From assembly GCA_029207755.1 (NCBI GenBank), contig JARCOQ010000006.1:22914890-22978889 (forward strand): a stretch of DNA of 64,000 nt, read 5' to 3'. Under the pieces are notes generated by a model. It saw only the letters and a program-made list of their open reading frames with translations, had not been told where the DNA came from and made no database searches. Source of the stretch: Chamaea fasciata (taxonomy: Eukaryota; Chordata; Aves; Passeriformes; Sylviidae). The stretch's first letter is position 1; every line of letters begins with the position of its first letter. Positions 23,101-36,100 of the stretch are shown piece after piece. The position numbers were made by a program, and so were the translations under genes.

Positions 23101-26100
23101 AGGATGAACATCTGCCCTGTAGCTGTTACTCTCTTAGTTCAGATTCAGTTACACCAGAATTGCAAATGTTAGGATATTGGCCTGTCTCTGCCTCATTAGA
23201 ACAGAGACAACAAAGGTCAAGGAGAATGAGAAAGACAAATCAGTGTGATGAAGATACAAATACTGAAGACAACACTAATATGAATGCTCTTGAAACTGTG
23301 CATGTGATTGACGGGTCACCTGTGAACACTGAAGAGCAACCAGATACAAGGAGTTTGCCTGTGCACCAAGAGGAAACAGTAGCTAGTGAAACAGTAAGTG
23401 GAGAAAAATCGCAGCAAAGTAAGAGAACAAGGAAACATCACAAATTAGCCCTCACTTTTACAAACAGCAGCTTGCCACATCCCAGAGAAGAGGACCACTT
23501 GTCTGAACTTAACGTGGCAGAAGAAAAACAGGACACAAACTTATGTAGGCAAAAAAGTAGCCATTCACAGACTGAATCACAGGACTTTGCTCTCCTGTGG
23601 AGATTAGAAAAGAAAATGCTTTTTCCTGAGACAATAAAAATATTGCATGGCAGGCTGGATGGCTTCAAACCCAAAGACATAGATAATGCCTCAGATTCTC
23701 AGGAAAAAATACCCTATAGAGTTACATATGATAAAAGTACTTTTGTGGAGGAAAGTGAGCTTATCAATATTGATGAGTCTGAAGAACTAGATACACTTTG
23801 TAAGCTCTTTGAGTCTGTTTCATTTGAAGCTCTGAAAGATCTGTATGAAAGATGTAACAAAGACATAGACTGGGCCACAGGTCTGCTGTTAGACTCCGAT
23901 GAAAAGTTACGTAAAGCTGTTGATACTGAAAGCTTTCAGGTAAGTGAAGCTGAGCCAGTGGTCGCAGACCTTGATTTCAAGGCAAATACAAACTATGATG
24001 AGAATCTCAAAGACTGCAAACAAACCCCTGAAGTACTTGGGGCTGGTGATGTCATTGAGGCTTTAGAAGGCAAGAACTCACCACTCAGCATTGCAGAAAG
24101 TAGGGCTGCCAAGGCAGCTGTAACAAGTGCTGATGTGTCTGACTCATTTGTTGCTACCTCATTGGATAATTCAGTGGAACTGAAAAATTCTGTGCATTCA
24201 GCCCCTAGAACTGATACAAGCAACTCAGCAGCAGGTGTCATTGAGCTGTTCTTTTCAGGAAAGCAGGAAGAAGAGAGTGAGAGTCCTCTTGAAGAAACTG
24301 TAAATAAGCCATCAGTTGTAGAACTTAATGCAGGTTTGCCTCATGATCCTAACACGACTTCTACCAATTTGAAATCTGAATTAAACAGTGAAAGTGACAG
24401 TAACCCGTCAGAAGGCAATCCCGAAAGTTCCGAAGGGACTGGTTTGTTACTGGAAATGGATCATGCACCTCTGGTTCGTCCTAGGAGCAATAAAGAATTG
24501 GAGATGGATAAAGAAACTCAGGAGAATTCCAGGGAGATATGTGGTAAAGAAGAAATTGAAACTCCAAGCTGGGCTGCAGCTAAAGCCAAAAGACAAAGCC
24601 CTGTACCAGCATCACATGCAGCCTTCAGTATAGATTGCCTAGAGCTAACATTGCCTCCTGAACTGGCACTCCAGCTGAAAGAGATATTTGGACCTGTTGG
24701 CATTGATGCAGGTATGATGTAATTATATACATGTTTTTATGAAAAAAATCTATATAAAAGGTTAGGAAACCTTTCTTTGCCTGTGCTTTTTTCCCCTTCA
24801 TGCTTGATTTTTAGGCAGTAGATTCTCCCACGATACAGGCAGTTGATGCTGTTAATGCAGAAATGAAACTGAACTAAGCATGGCATAAAATGTAAGTGCA
24901 GTAGTGCTACCTTCTGCCTTTGTCTTTTTATACATGCACGTACGTCAAAATAAAAAGAAAATGTATTGGCTTATTTGCATTCTGAGCAACAGGCCCTTGA
25001 GCTTATATTCAAACTCTGAAGAGATACTTAGATGGTAAGGAATATGCAAATTGTGGCTGATTAGGAAAGAAGAAAGCGGGGGGAAAAAAACTTCTTGGCA
25101 TCAGTTAAGTTGGGGGACAACAAGACGGTTAAGGGAGATGAAGTGTGGCTTAAAAAGACTGAAAAGATGACAGCAGACCAGTCTGCTGGGAAATTATGGT
25201 TAAGGAAGCCATAAGCAGCTTGGACATGCATCTCAAAAGTTAAAGAGTGATAGAAAAAGGAAAAAAGAAAATAGGAATATACAGCTTGATGTTTTTCTCT
25301 CATTTTTCCCTACACTTTTCCCCTTTTTTTCCTCATTTCCGTCTTTCATGTTGAAGATTGTTTTATGTGAAACTCTGGATGCCTGATTTATTGGTGGGTT
25401 TGAGTGCTGGCTTCTTTGCCTTGCATGCTTACCTCCTTTAGAAAAAAAGAAGACGTTTGCTTTTTGTACTTTTTGTAGCAGAAACATGTTTTCTTGTGTC
25501 TGAAGTATGCCCAAAATTTTTATTTGACACATACATACTTCTTGCTTTTTTTATTTTTGGAAAGGTGAGAAACAGCCTTTTTAGGAAAAAGAGCTTTTAT
25601 TATGATACCATGATAATTTCTGCTGTTTCCTTCAGAGTTTGGGGGGATGCTGGGAGTTTCTCTGAGTTTGTGTGTTGGAAAGGAGGGATGTGACTGCTGT
25701 TGGGCTGTGGTGGGTATGTTGTAGAGAAAAGCAGTTGCCATGTGGATTGCAATTGAATAGGGGGAATCGGTTTCATGGATGAAACTGTTGTTTTCAATTA
25801 ACAGTGGCTTTGTAAAAGAAGGGTTTGCTAGAAAAACAGAAAGCAGGAGGAAAAACAGAAAGCAGGAGGTAGTCATATTTCAATAATATACAGTTAATGT
25901 TAACTTATTTCTTTCCTACCCTTTCAGAGTTTTTGAACATCCGAAAACAATTTCTGTGGAATGCTTTTTTGCTGTTTAGAAGTTTTTTTTCAGGCATGAC
26001 AATTTATGTAGAATCTCCAAAGTTAAAATTAGTAAGTCTAGGATACTGTACTTTAATTGCTTTTAAGTTTTTATAGAATGCTTTTAATGAATATATTCTG

Positions 26101-29100
26101 TTTGTTCCACAAGGATCGCTAACTGTTGAGGATTGTGTGGTTCATATTGATCTGAATTTGGCAAAAGTGATTCATGAAAAATGGAAAGAATCTATTCTGG
26201 TCAGTAGATTTCTTGCTTATGATACAGTGTGGCATGCCTGTATTTTATCAAACCATTTGTCTCTAAATGTCTTGGTCTAAAGGTGTTATCTTTGCAAGAA
26301 CAATGATAAAATGTACTAGTAGTTTGTAAAATGTGTGGAGTGTATCTGTATGTCATAATCATTGGAGCTATTGAAAGACGTTTTAAGGGATGCCATCAGT
26401 GCCTCATCATGAAAACAAGATTCTTAAAAAAGAAGGATCATAGTGCACAGTTTCACTACAAGATTGATTAAAGATGCCACTGGCCAAAAATCTTTATTGT
26501 TTTTTTTAACCTGTAAAAATAATTATTTAATGAGTTATTCTCTATACGAAACTCCACGTGCAATAATTGAGATTAGTTCTCTAACTTGTGTTCCTTCACA
26601 GTTCTGTGAAACTTGGAATGTCTTGGCAAAATTTTTGTTAGATTTATATAATTAAGGCTGTAAAGTCTTAGCAATGGGGCATGCTTCTCTTGAGATGTTT
26701 GATGTGTTTTTAGAAAGATAATTCTAGCTTATAAATCTCACTTTCTAATTATTTTTCCTAAATATATTTCTTTTAAAATACTCAATCTTTGAGAAATATT
26801 GTGAGACCTTATTTTGAAACTGTTTTAATTTGAAGCTAACACTTGCAAAGTTTTCGTGCAAAATTCATAACTTATAACATTCATGATTTTACTGTTTTTA
26901 TTTAGAAGCGTCAGAGGAGAGATGAATCATCTAAGTTGTCTGCAGGAGGTATGTTGTGTATTTCTTTTAATTGTAAAAATACTTAATGTTCATGATAAAA
27001 GTATTTAATTATTTGAAACTTAAGGTTGCAAATACTCCATCTGTGGAAAAATGATGACTTTATTTATTAGGCTAAATTTTATTGCCTTTGGATCCATTTG
27101 CCAATCTCTTATGATGGCATGGAGGAGGGGGCAGAAGTTAATTATAGGCAGAATCACTAGTTCCAGATAAAGCCTATAATTCTGTGTCATTCAGAAAACT
27201 TAGAGAAGCTCTGGTTGAAGCAGACAGCTGTTTGGTAGGAATTCTCTGTGGCAAGAAAAGGAGCAGCCAGAGGATTACCAGTTGAGTAAGATTTCTGCAG
27301 GTGAGGAAGGGAGGTCAGGAATACAACATTCATATGCTGTTTGTCAGAGGTGATTTTAGCAGAAGATGGATGCCTTGTTCAAAAAATGTTAGCATCTCTC
27401 TCAATCCAGTTTTCATTCAGCTGCCAGAAGAAATGTCCCTCTATTGCAGAACCCCACTGCAGACTTGGATTGCAGCGTGGGTGCAAACTAGTGACCAAAC
27501 AATGCTGTTGCCATTAACTTAACATTAACTTGTAGAAGCGTAAAATCAGATTGCTAAGCATCTGTCCTTAAGTTATAGAAGAAAGGCAGGTAAACATGTG
27601 AGTCAGTGATTCTTTTATAAAAGCAAACAACCCCCCACTTAATGCATGTGCAAGGTGGTTTACAGCTGCTAGATATGTCTTAGCACTTGAAAATATGGTG
27701 AGGAAGTCTGATGGTTTCCTTTTGTTTCACAAAATAGATAAAGATTATCAGACAGTCTTTGGAAAATGGAAGAAAAGAAGATGAAAGCAATGTGTTGGTT
27801 TCTGTTTTCACATTAATAATTTGTTTTATCAAAACTTGAACTGTATAGGTTGAAAAACTTGTCTTAATTATTCTGGCATTGCATTGTATATATAAGCTAA
27901 AAAGTGTTTTGTCACACTACTTTTACTGCTTTTAAATGTCCTGCAGTGATTCAGCGGATAGATACGGATGACTCAGAAGTGCTGTTATCTCAGAATGCAG
28001 ACAGCAAAATACAGAAGAAAAAATCGAGCTCGGCTGCAGGCACATCTAATGATATACAGACTAAAACCCCAGCAACATCAGATGTTTTTCCATTTATGGA
28101 TCACTGGAATGCTCAGATTCAGAAAGTTTCTCTCAGGCAAATAATTTCTGAAGAAATAGCGATGCAGGAGAGAGAGGACCTGGTATGGATAGCACCATTT
28201 TTATAATGTGGTTTAGATTCATTACTGTTAGCAAAATAGACTATGTGTTATTTGGTGACTCATTCCTGTGCTGCTGATTACAGCTTGAATTTGTGAGACA
28301 TATGCATGCTAATTAGTATTGTTGATTACTGTGATACGGGAGTTTGCTTGAGGTAGATGGTTCTGTTTGAAAAATACAGTCTCATTTAGAATGTAATATT
28401 TTGATTGTTTCACAAATAGATCGTGCTGCATTTCACTATCCAGGTTAGCATTTGTTTGGTTGAATTGTTTTTTGATTGCTCAGCTAAAAACCAAAGATCA
28501 CTGTGATCTTCCATGCTTTTTATTGTGACAGCAATATCAAAAAAAGTTCTTAGTTGGCTCCATGCCTTGTTAGTTTAGAAGTGTACTGAATTGGTTGTAT
28601 TTTTTTTTTTTTGTTAGGAAAACTCACAACATTCATAACAGATGAGACATTAAAATAAGTACTTGAGATTAATCTCAAACAAGTTTCTGTAGCCACTTCT
28701 CAGAAAACAGTAACTTTTTAATAGATTTTCACTGGTTCTCTTCCACACGGAGTTCCCATACACTGCCTGTTTGGCTTGTGCCTGATAGTGCCCTCTACTG
28801 CCCCACCGCTGTTCAGAAAGGAGTTCTTATTTGTAATAGTCCCTGATAAACAGCTGTTCTAAAGTAGAGGAGCACTGAACTGGTGTAGAAAGCTGTATGA
28901 ATTAGCCTGTACTTTGAAAATGGCTTGTGGATTCTTTCTTTGAACTGCATGTATATGCCCTGCTGATAACAACTACTGTCCACAGCTTTATTTTCAGTTT
29001 GGATTCATGGAGCTTGGCTTTGACCACTTTTTTTCCCTTTTTAAAAAAATCTGAATATTGGAAGGATCAGTCCAATTGGTTCTAGGCTATAATTATGTCA

Positions 29101-32100
29101 TCTTCTCTGATGACTTCACAAGTAAGAATATTTATTATAGACACAGCTTCAGGTACATCAAACCAAAATTGTTTATGCTGCTTAATAATAAAGTATTATT
29201 TCAACCCAGGCCCTCAGTATAGAGAAAAGAGATGGACTTTGCACAAGCTTAGGACTGGACTAGATGGACTTGCAGGGAATAAATCCCAAAACTTAAATCC
29301 CTCCTAAAACCCCTCATTTTACTTTGTCCAAATTATGAGGGGGCTCCAGCTACATTACTTCCAAAGACTGCAGAGTACTGCAGTGGTGTATAATACAACT
29401 CAGCTGTCCTTACTTTATGCTGATCAGTGTGGCAGGCTGATATGGCACGTTGTCATTGCTGTGGGTGCATGCCAACCGAGTAGATACTTTTTAAATCATG
29501 ACAAAGAATGGCAAAGTTGTATTGGCTCCACCTTTACTCTATTTTGTTCTAATCAAGAACTTGTAATATATTTCTTTTGTCTTCTGGGTAGAATCGCGTT
29601 CCTTCTACAGCTAGAAAAGACTGTGCTGCTAAACTAAAGGAGAAGCAACTTTTTGAGATGTTTCCAACTATTAATCAAAATTTCTTAATGGATGTCTTCA
29701 GGGACAATAAGTAAGATCTTTTTACTTCTTTGTAAAAAATGGTACTCCGTTGCAGTTGTAAATATTGAGAGTTAACATACTGCTGAAGAACGGCTTTTTC
29801 CAAAGTAGCGCTTTCTGTTAGTCTAAGTAAAGGCAAAACTAGCTGGTCTTAAAAGCAAAAAGGGTATAAAAACTCTCAGTTTAGACACATTTCTTCTTCG
29901 GGAGAAATAGACAGTTTCTTTCACTGGGAGAAGAATGTCTCTGGCTATTGAGTACTGACTGACTTTCAGTGGAACTGCGTATTTTCTCAAGAGCTGAGGT
30001 TTAAATCTAGTGGGAGAAATTAGTAGGTATGGTAATAGTAAATTCACAAGAAATGGCATCTGCCCAAGAGGAAAATACTACCATCACCTGGTGTTACCTG
30101 TGAGTACTTTCCTGGTTACTTCAGCTGCTCTGAAGGAATGAGTCATCTCTCTGTGTCTTCCTGCTGACATTCTCTCTTCTGCATTATGTTTCTGGGATAT
30201 GTGTCTAACTTCTTAAATCCATGTTTCTGAGAAATGAACTTTTTTCTTTTTTCAAAAGAGACATCTTTTTTCATCCTTGGCCATTTGAATGTCTGTCTGT
30301 ACATATGGGTTTGCATACCTTCTTGTCAGTCATGCTGCTTGTCCAGGTTGTTATAAAAATCTTTTCTGTTTAAAATACATCCTTCACCCATTTCTATAAT
30401 TCAAACATTTCACCATCTCATTTTTCACACTCTAAATTGTTCTCATAGTGTTGCCTTTCCCAAAATCTGTCTTTACTTTTGATCAGTCTGCTCTCGTTAG
30501 CTTACTAAAGAGCAAGAATAAAGAAGAAAAAGGGCTTATTAGAAATCTGTTGGCAACTGATGTCTTAATTAAATTTGATAACAGAGTTTGACTAAAAATA
30601 CAAGGATTTTCCCTCATTAGGGTTTCAGAAAACTGAGCTAGTTTTAAATTAGTTTGAACTATCTAACCCTGACCAGAGAAGATTTAAGGTGAACTATCTT
30701 ACCCAGCCCAAAGAGCACAATTTATTAATATCTCTTTGATTAAGGTAGGATGCAATTTATTTCACTGTGTCATTTTCCCTTTAATGTTCAAGTGCCCCTC
30801 AGTTATATTTCAGTCAACCTAGACTGCATGTGTGTTGATGCCAGTAATGCCCTACAAGGAGTCTGCAAGCCTTTCTTTAGTAAGCTAGAATATTCCATTC
30901 CAGTGTTTATTTTCATTCTAATCTAGTTCTGTAACAATATCAAGGTTTGTTAGAGTGAATTTAGATAAATATAGCCGCTATTAATATATATTTGTAAAGT
31001 CACAGACTTTATTTATCCTTTACAGCTACTCTTTAGAACAAACTGAACAGTTTCTGAACTGTGTTCTGGAGGCAGATCCTGTAAAAACAGTTATAGCTCA
31101 AGAAAGTGTTCAGCAAAATGAAAGTGTTTCTTCCTACAGTGCTGCAAAGAACCGTGAGAAGAAGGTACTTACTTTTTTTTTTTTTTAATCATAGTTATAA
31201 ACATAGCCGAAACTATGAAAACACCCTGCAATGCATCCGTAACTTCAACAATGCAAATTCTTACAGGCAAAAAAAAGTAAGGAAGAGGATGATCCTTTAT
31301 GTGAAATGTTTCAAGACTTTGAGTATCCACAGTATGATGATTTAAGAGCAGAAGCGTTTTGTCACCAGCAAAAGAGACAGGAATGTTTGAAAAAGGCTGG
31401 GGAGGCCTATCGCATGGGTATGAAGCCTGTGGCAGCATTTTATGCGCATCAGGTAAACAATAATATTGTGCTTTTTCTCTGAACTTAGGGAGGTACTTAA
31501 ACACCGAATTGGAAGTGATAGGGAAAATATCATGCCTACCAGAGCTGATGAATTTGGTCACTCTTCCCTGTGTGTTATATTGACAATCACAAGTAAATTC
31601 ACTTCCACAAGTAATGATACTGGCACAGGAAGCTTACATAACCAAATTTGGTGTGAGAGCTGGTAACCTAGTGCTTAGTCACACATGCTCCTTTGTCTTA
31701 GATCTCTCTCATATCACATACTTGTAAACACCAAGATTTGTGTCCAAGTGGTCTGGCTAGGTTCACTGGAGTGTGACATGGACTGCAACAAACATAATTT
31801 TTTGAATCCTCTGTATATGTTGGTGCTGAACTGTTTTTAGACACATCTTCTGTACTTTATAGGAGTCAGACAGGTGTTAAGATGTCATCTTTTGCCACAG
31901 AATCTTGCTTGCTTCATCCTCCATAAATCTTGGGCAAGATTGCTGCCTGCTGTCTTCGCTTCTTCATTCTGACTATCTTTATGGCTACAGTCTGTCTTGG
32001 GTTGGGATAAATGAGGTGTGTATGTCATGCTTTTCACGATACATCTGGTTATGGAGTGTAGATCTGCTGCTGATCAGTCTTGCATGCTCTGGCCTTGGAG

Positions 32101-33102
32101 CACAGGCTCTTTGGTCTTGATTCAGGTACATTTCTTAGTATGTACCAATTTGAGTACTGCTGATCAGTGCTGTTGATCATACTCTTGGTTTTAAGACTCA
32201 TCTCTTGTAATCAAAGTTCCTCTACATTGGTTTCTTGGTGCCTTCACAGGAGACCCCTCCCTTGACATCACACTTAAAAAATCTGTTACAAATATCTTCA
32301 AAGGCTGTAGTTTCCCCCTCATCTAATAGCATATAAAATTTGGTAAGAATTTACATTATAGAAGCATTTAATTCTAAACTTTGAATTGTATTATGACTGA
32401 ACAAAACTGTAATAATAAATCACTTGAATTTGCTTATTCAAAAAGCTTTCATGTAAGTGGTATAACTCTAAATGTTTAGATTGTTACTGTGCATGTAGGA
32501 AATACTGATTATCAATCTTTATAATGAACCTTTTATGTTTTTTTATGAAGTTTTGAGACAAAGGTGTGCAGGATTTTAAATAGCGATGTAATTCCAAGTC
32601 CTGTCTTACTTCTGTTCTTATCCATAAGAACAAATGCAATCTATTGTAAATCTATTGAAATTTATTTATTATATACTTTCCTTAGGTAATAAAAAGGCAA
32701 ACTAGCTACCTTTATTCATAAAAAATACTTTATGCTTAGTGACCTTTGTCTTGGGAATCCTTTGCAAGTGAGTTATAGAGCTGCTGTCTTGGGTCTGACA
32801 CTAATGCACTTCAGATGATCCATTTTAAGAAAGTGTGAGACAGACTTTCGCTTTTGTTCTCTTGAGCCTTTGTCACTCCAATACCTGGAGTTAAATCTTC
32901 CATTCCTTTTCTGACTGTGCCTACAGATCTTCAAGGACATAATTTGTTGCTTTGATCTCTCAGCTGTTACCATTGCAAGGTTCATGGGAAGGAGTTAGTA
33001 CTTGTACACTTTGTAAGATGACTAACTGTACTGCTCCTTGCCCTCATTCCAGGAGGGCAGCCAGTCGTAAAATATGTCAAAAGTATTAGGAGAGATAATA
33101 GG

Positions 33103-33170
<68 letters not shown>

Positions 33171-36100
33171 GTGTTTACCCTTGGCTTGTCTGAAATTTTG
33201 GGAATGCGTTTGGAAGAATTAATCTCAAATACAACAGTCAGCAGGCTTTTCCTAATCTGTTGGGCAGTTTCTCTGACACTGTTTCATTATAATTTTAGCA
33301 AAATACTTGCAGGAAATAAAAATCTATTGTTACGAAAGTAAATCTGCAACTCAGTATGGAGTGTAACTTTTTTGCTTGTGTAAAGACCTTATGATTTTGT
33401 GCCTTTTCTGCCTTTTTTTCCCCCTTGTAGGGCTTTTGTTATAATGTCTTTGTGCCAGCTTTGAGCAGTTTCTCACAGAAAGATTTCATTAAATCTTCTT
33501 GTGAGTAGGTCTCACTGAGCATCTTGCCAAAGTCCTGCTAGTATTACAGATTTTACTGGTTCAAACTTCAACTAAAAGCACCCTGCCACTGCTGTCATTT
33601 TGAAACCACTGACCAGTTTAAATTATTTCTCAGTGTGTAATAGTCACTGTGCTTATGAATAAAGGGTCGCCTTCATGAGCAGAAGATGAAAGAAGCTAAT
33701 CATGCTGCTGCTATGCAAATCTTTGAGAGAGTAAATACTTCCTTGCTGCCTATGAATGTGTTGGATTTGCATGGTCTCCATGTGGATGAAGCTGTGAATC
33801 AGTTGTCCAGAGTGCTGCAGGAAAAAAGTGAAGGTAAGGTTTAGGTAATAATTCTTGCCCCCTAAAAGTTATTCTAATTTTCTATTAAGAAATCATGATA
33901 TGTGGCAATATTGCAGGAAATGAATGTGCTTTAATAACACATATGTTAAAAACAACTAGGCTTTGTGTTGTCTTGTTTCAAAGAGTCTTGTTTTCATTTC
34001 ACCCCAGTGGAATTGTTTTTCTTTCACATGACAATGATTCTTGTTGCTTTCTGTCTTGCCCCCCTCCCCCTGCTTCTTTGTAAATCTTCTTCTTCCTTCT
34101 GTTTTACCCTTTTTTTATTACCACATTGAATACTTGGTCTGTCCTTCCTGACATTTTTAACTGAGGTGATGATGATGCAAACATATGTGTCACCATTGCA
34201 TTGCTTTGTCACAACTATGTTGCTTTTAGAATCGTAGAAGAAAAATCACCATGTTGGAATTCTAACCACAATGGTGATATTGTCTTCAACTTCTGCATGA
34301 AAGTGTGAGATTTGAGCTACCTTTCAGAAACTACTGTATCAGTTTGTTGGCAACATTGCTTGAGATCAGAATACTGTTGCTTTCAGAAATGTCATTTTAT
34401 GCAGTTTTGCTTGAGAGCTCATTTTTTTCTCTTAGTGGAGAGTTCAAGTACTTTATTAGTGTCCATGCTGTAAAAAGATAAATTTTCTGCATTACTAGTT
34501 TACCCTCTAAATTTAAGCACACTGGGAATGCTTCTATAACAAACATTTCTTACACAAGGTACTGCTGCACAAACCTGATTTTTTGAATCAGCTACTCCAC
34601 AGAGTATAAACAAAAGTGTTCAGTGGGGCTTTAGATAAAAATTGTCTTGCGATACGCATCAGAGATAATTAAATTCCATGATCTTGTGCAATTCCTGCAA
34701 TGGCATTTGTGCAATTTAAACTGTAACCTAATCCTTTTTGGAGCTAAATTTTCAGAACTGTACTTAAATCAGGAATGCTGAAATTGATAGTAGGGCCTTT
34801 CTGTTTAGTCTATTTACCTAAATCTGAAAAAAAAAAAAAAAAGTAGTTAATTTCACTGTACATACATGGGAAGAGGATCAATACTGGGAACGTTTTTTGC
34901 TGGCAGAATTAACAGTAAATAAATATAAAACCTAAATAAAGTTATGGTGTGGGGGAGAGTAGTTGAAGAAACACATCATGTGAACTGATAATTCCAAACT
35001 GGCAAATCTTGACTAGTTGTGAGAAACCAGTTTAGTTTAGTTTATTTTTTTCCTCTTTTTCAAACTCTTCATCAATTTAGGTTGCTGTTATCTCTGTGAA
35101 GAGAGCAATTTCTTTGTTATCAGGGCTAAGTGCCCTAATAAAACTCATGGAATATGTTGATCTGTTGATTTCCATGCTCCAACATAGCAGAAGATAGTTT
35201 AAATGATGTGACATAAGTGTCAAAAGCTGGATTTATATTTTCTTTCTTCTTAATTTATTTATTCAATAAAACATTACTTCTTTATTAACATTAATTAAGG
35301 ATTAAACATGAACAATACAGATACACCACTTAAAAATTCAGTGAATGACACCCACCTCTTTTAATTTTGCAGTTTAAATTTATATTACAGAATGTAAATT
35401 CCAGTTGAATATCAGATGAAGAAACAGTAAAGTTTCTATGAAATTGGAAGGATTTTGTGATGATCACAATATGCATGTTGCAAACAATCTAGATTTTAAA
35501 AGTTTGACTTTTTCAGAATGGGGGAAAAATTGCCATTTGTAGCTGAAATCCACATGTCAGCATGGGGAAAGACAGCTCTAAATGAGTAGTGAGAGTTTTC
35601 TGAAGAAGGCCTGGGAGGGTTATACTGAATGCCAAGGCTCTGCAGAGGAGAGCTTTAACCGTTACAATTCCTGCTGTTGCAGAGTACCAGCAGTCTGGTG
35701 GTAAACCATATCTCAGTGTTATCACGGGAAGAGGAAGCCATAGTCAGGGAGGAGTAGCTCGCATCAGACCAGCAGCTATCAGATACCTCACAAGCCACAA
35801 CTTCAGGTGAGTTTAGATTTTTGTTACTGATAATTTTTTTTTCTTAGCCCACATTTAACTAACTGAAAATTGAAGTTTAGTTTTAGAATGCTGTTAAACT
35901 ACTACACGGATTAGGGCAGGTCTGCTGTTTCAGATTAAATTAAATTGGTTGTTTCACAAATCCAATGTAGTTGTGTAGCACCTATTAAATGTTAGATTCT
36001 TTCCTCTGAGAAAGTTTCATTCCATATTTCCATTTAAGATTGCTAGCTTTACTGTGAAAAGTTGTTAATCCTGCTTTTTATTGGTTCCCAATACTTGCAT

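Noticed and set aside
29200..29300. GGACTGGACTAGATGGACTT word resembling a CR1 tail
   Set aside because: Only one short word matches; the neighbouring CR1 words and the octamer tail are absent.
29335..29637. 100-codon frame upstream of coding exon 11
   Set aside because: It reads from intron into the exon in another frame from the protein; there is no independent support.
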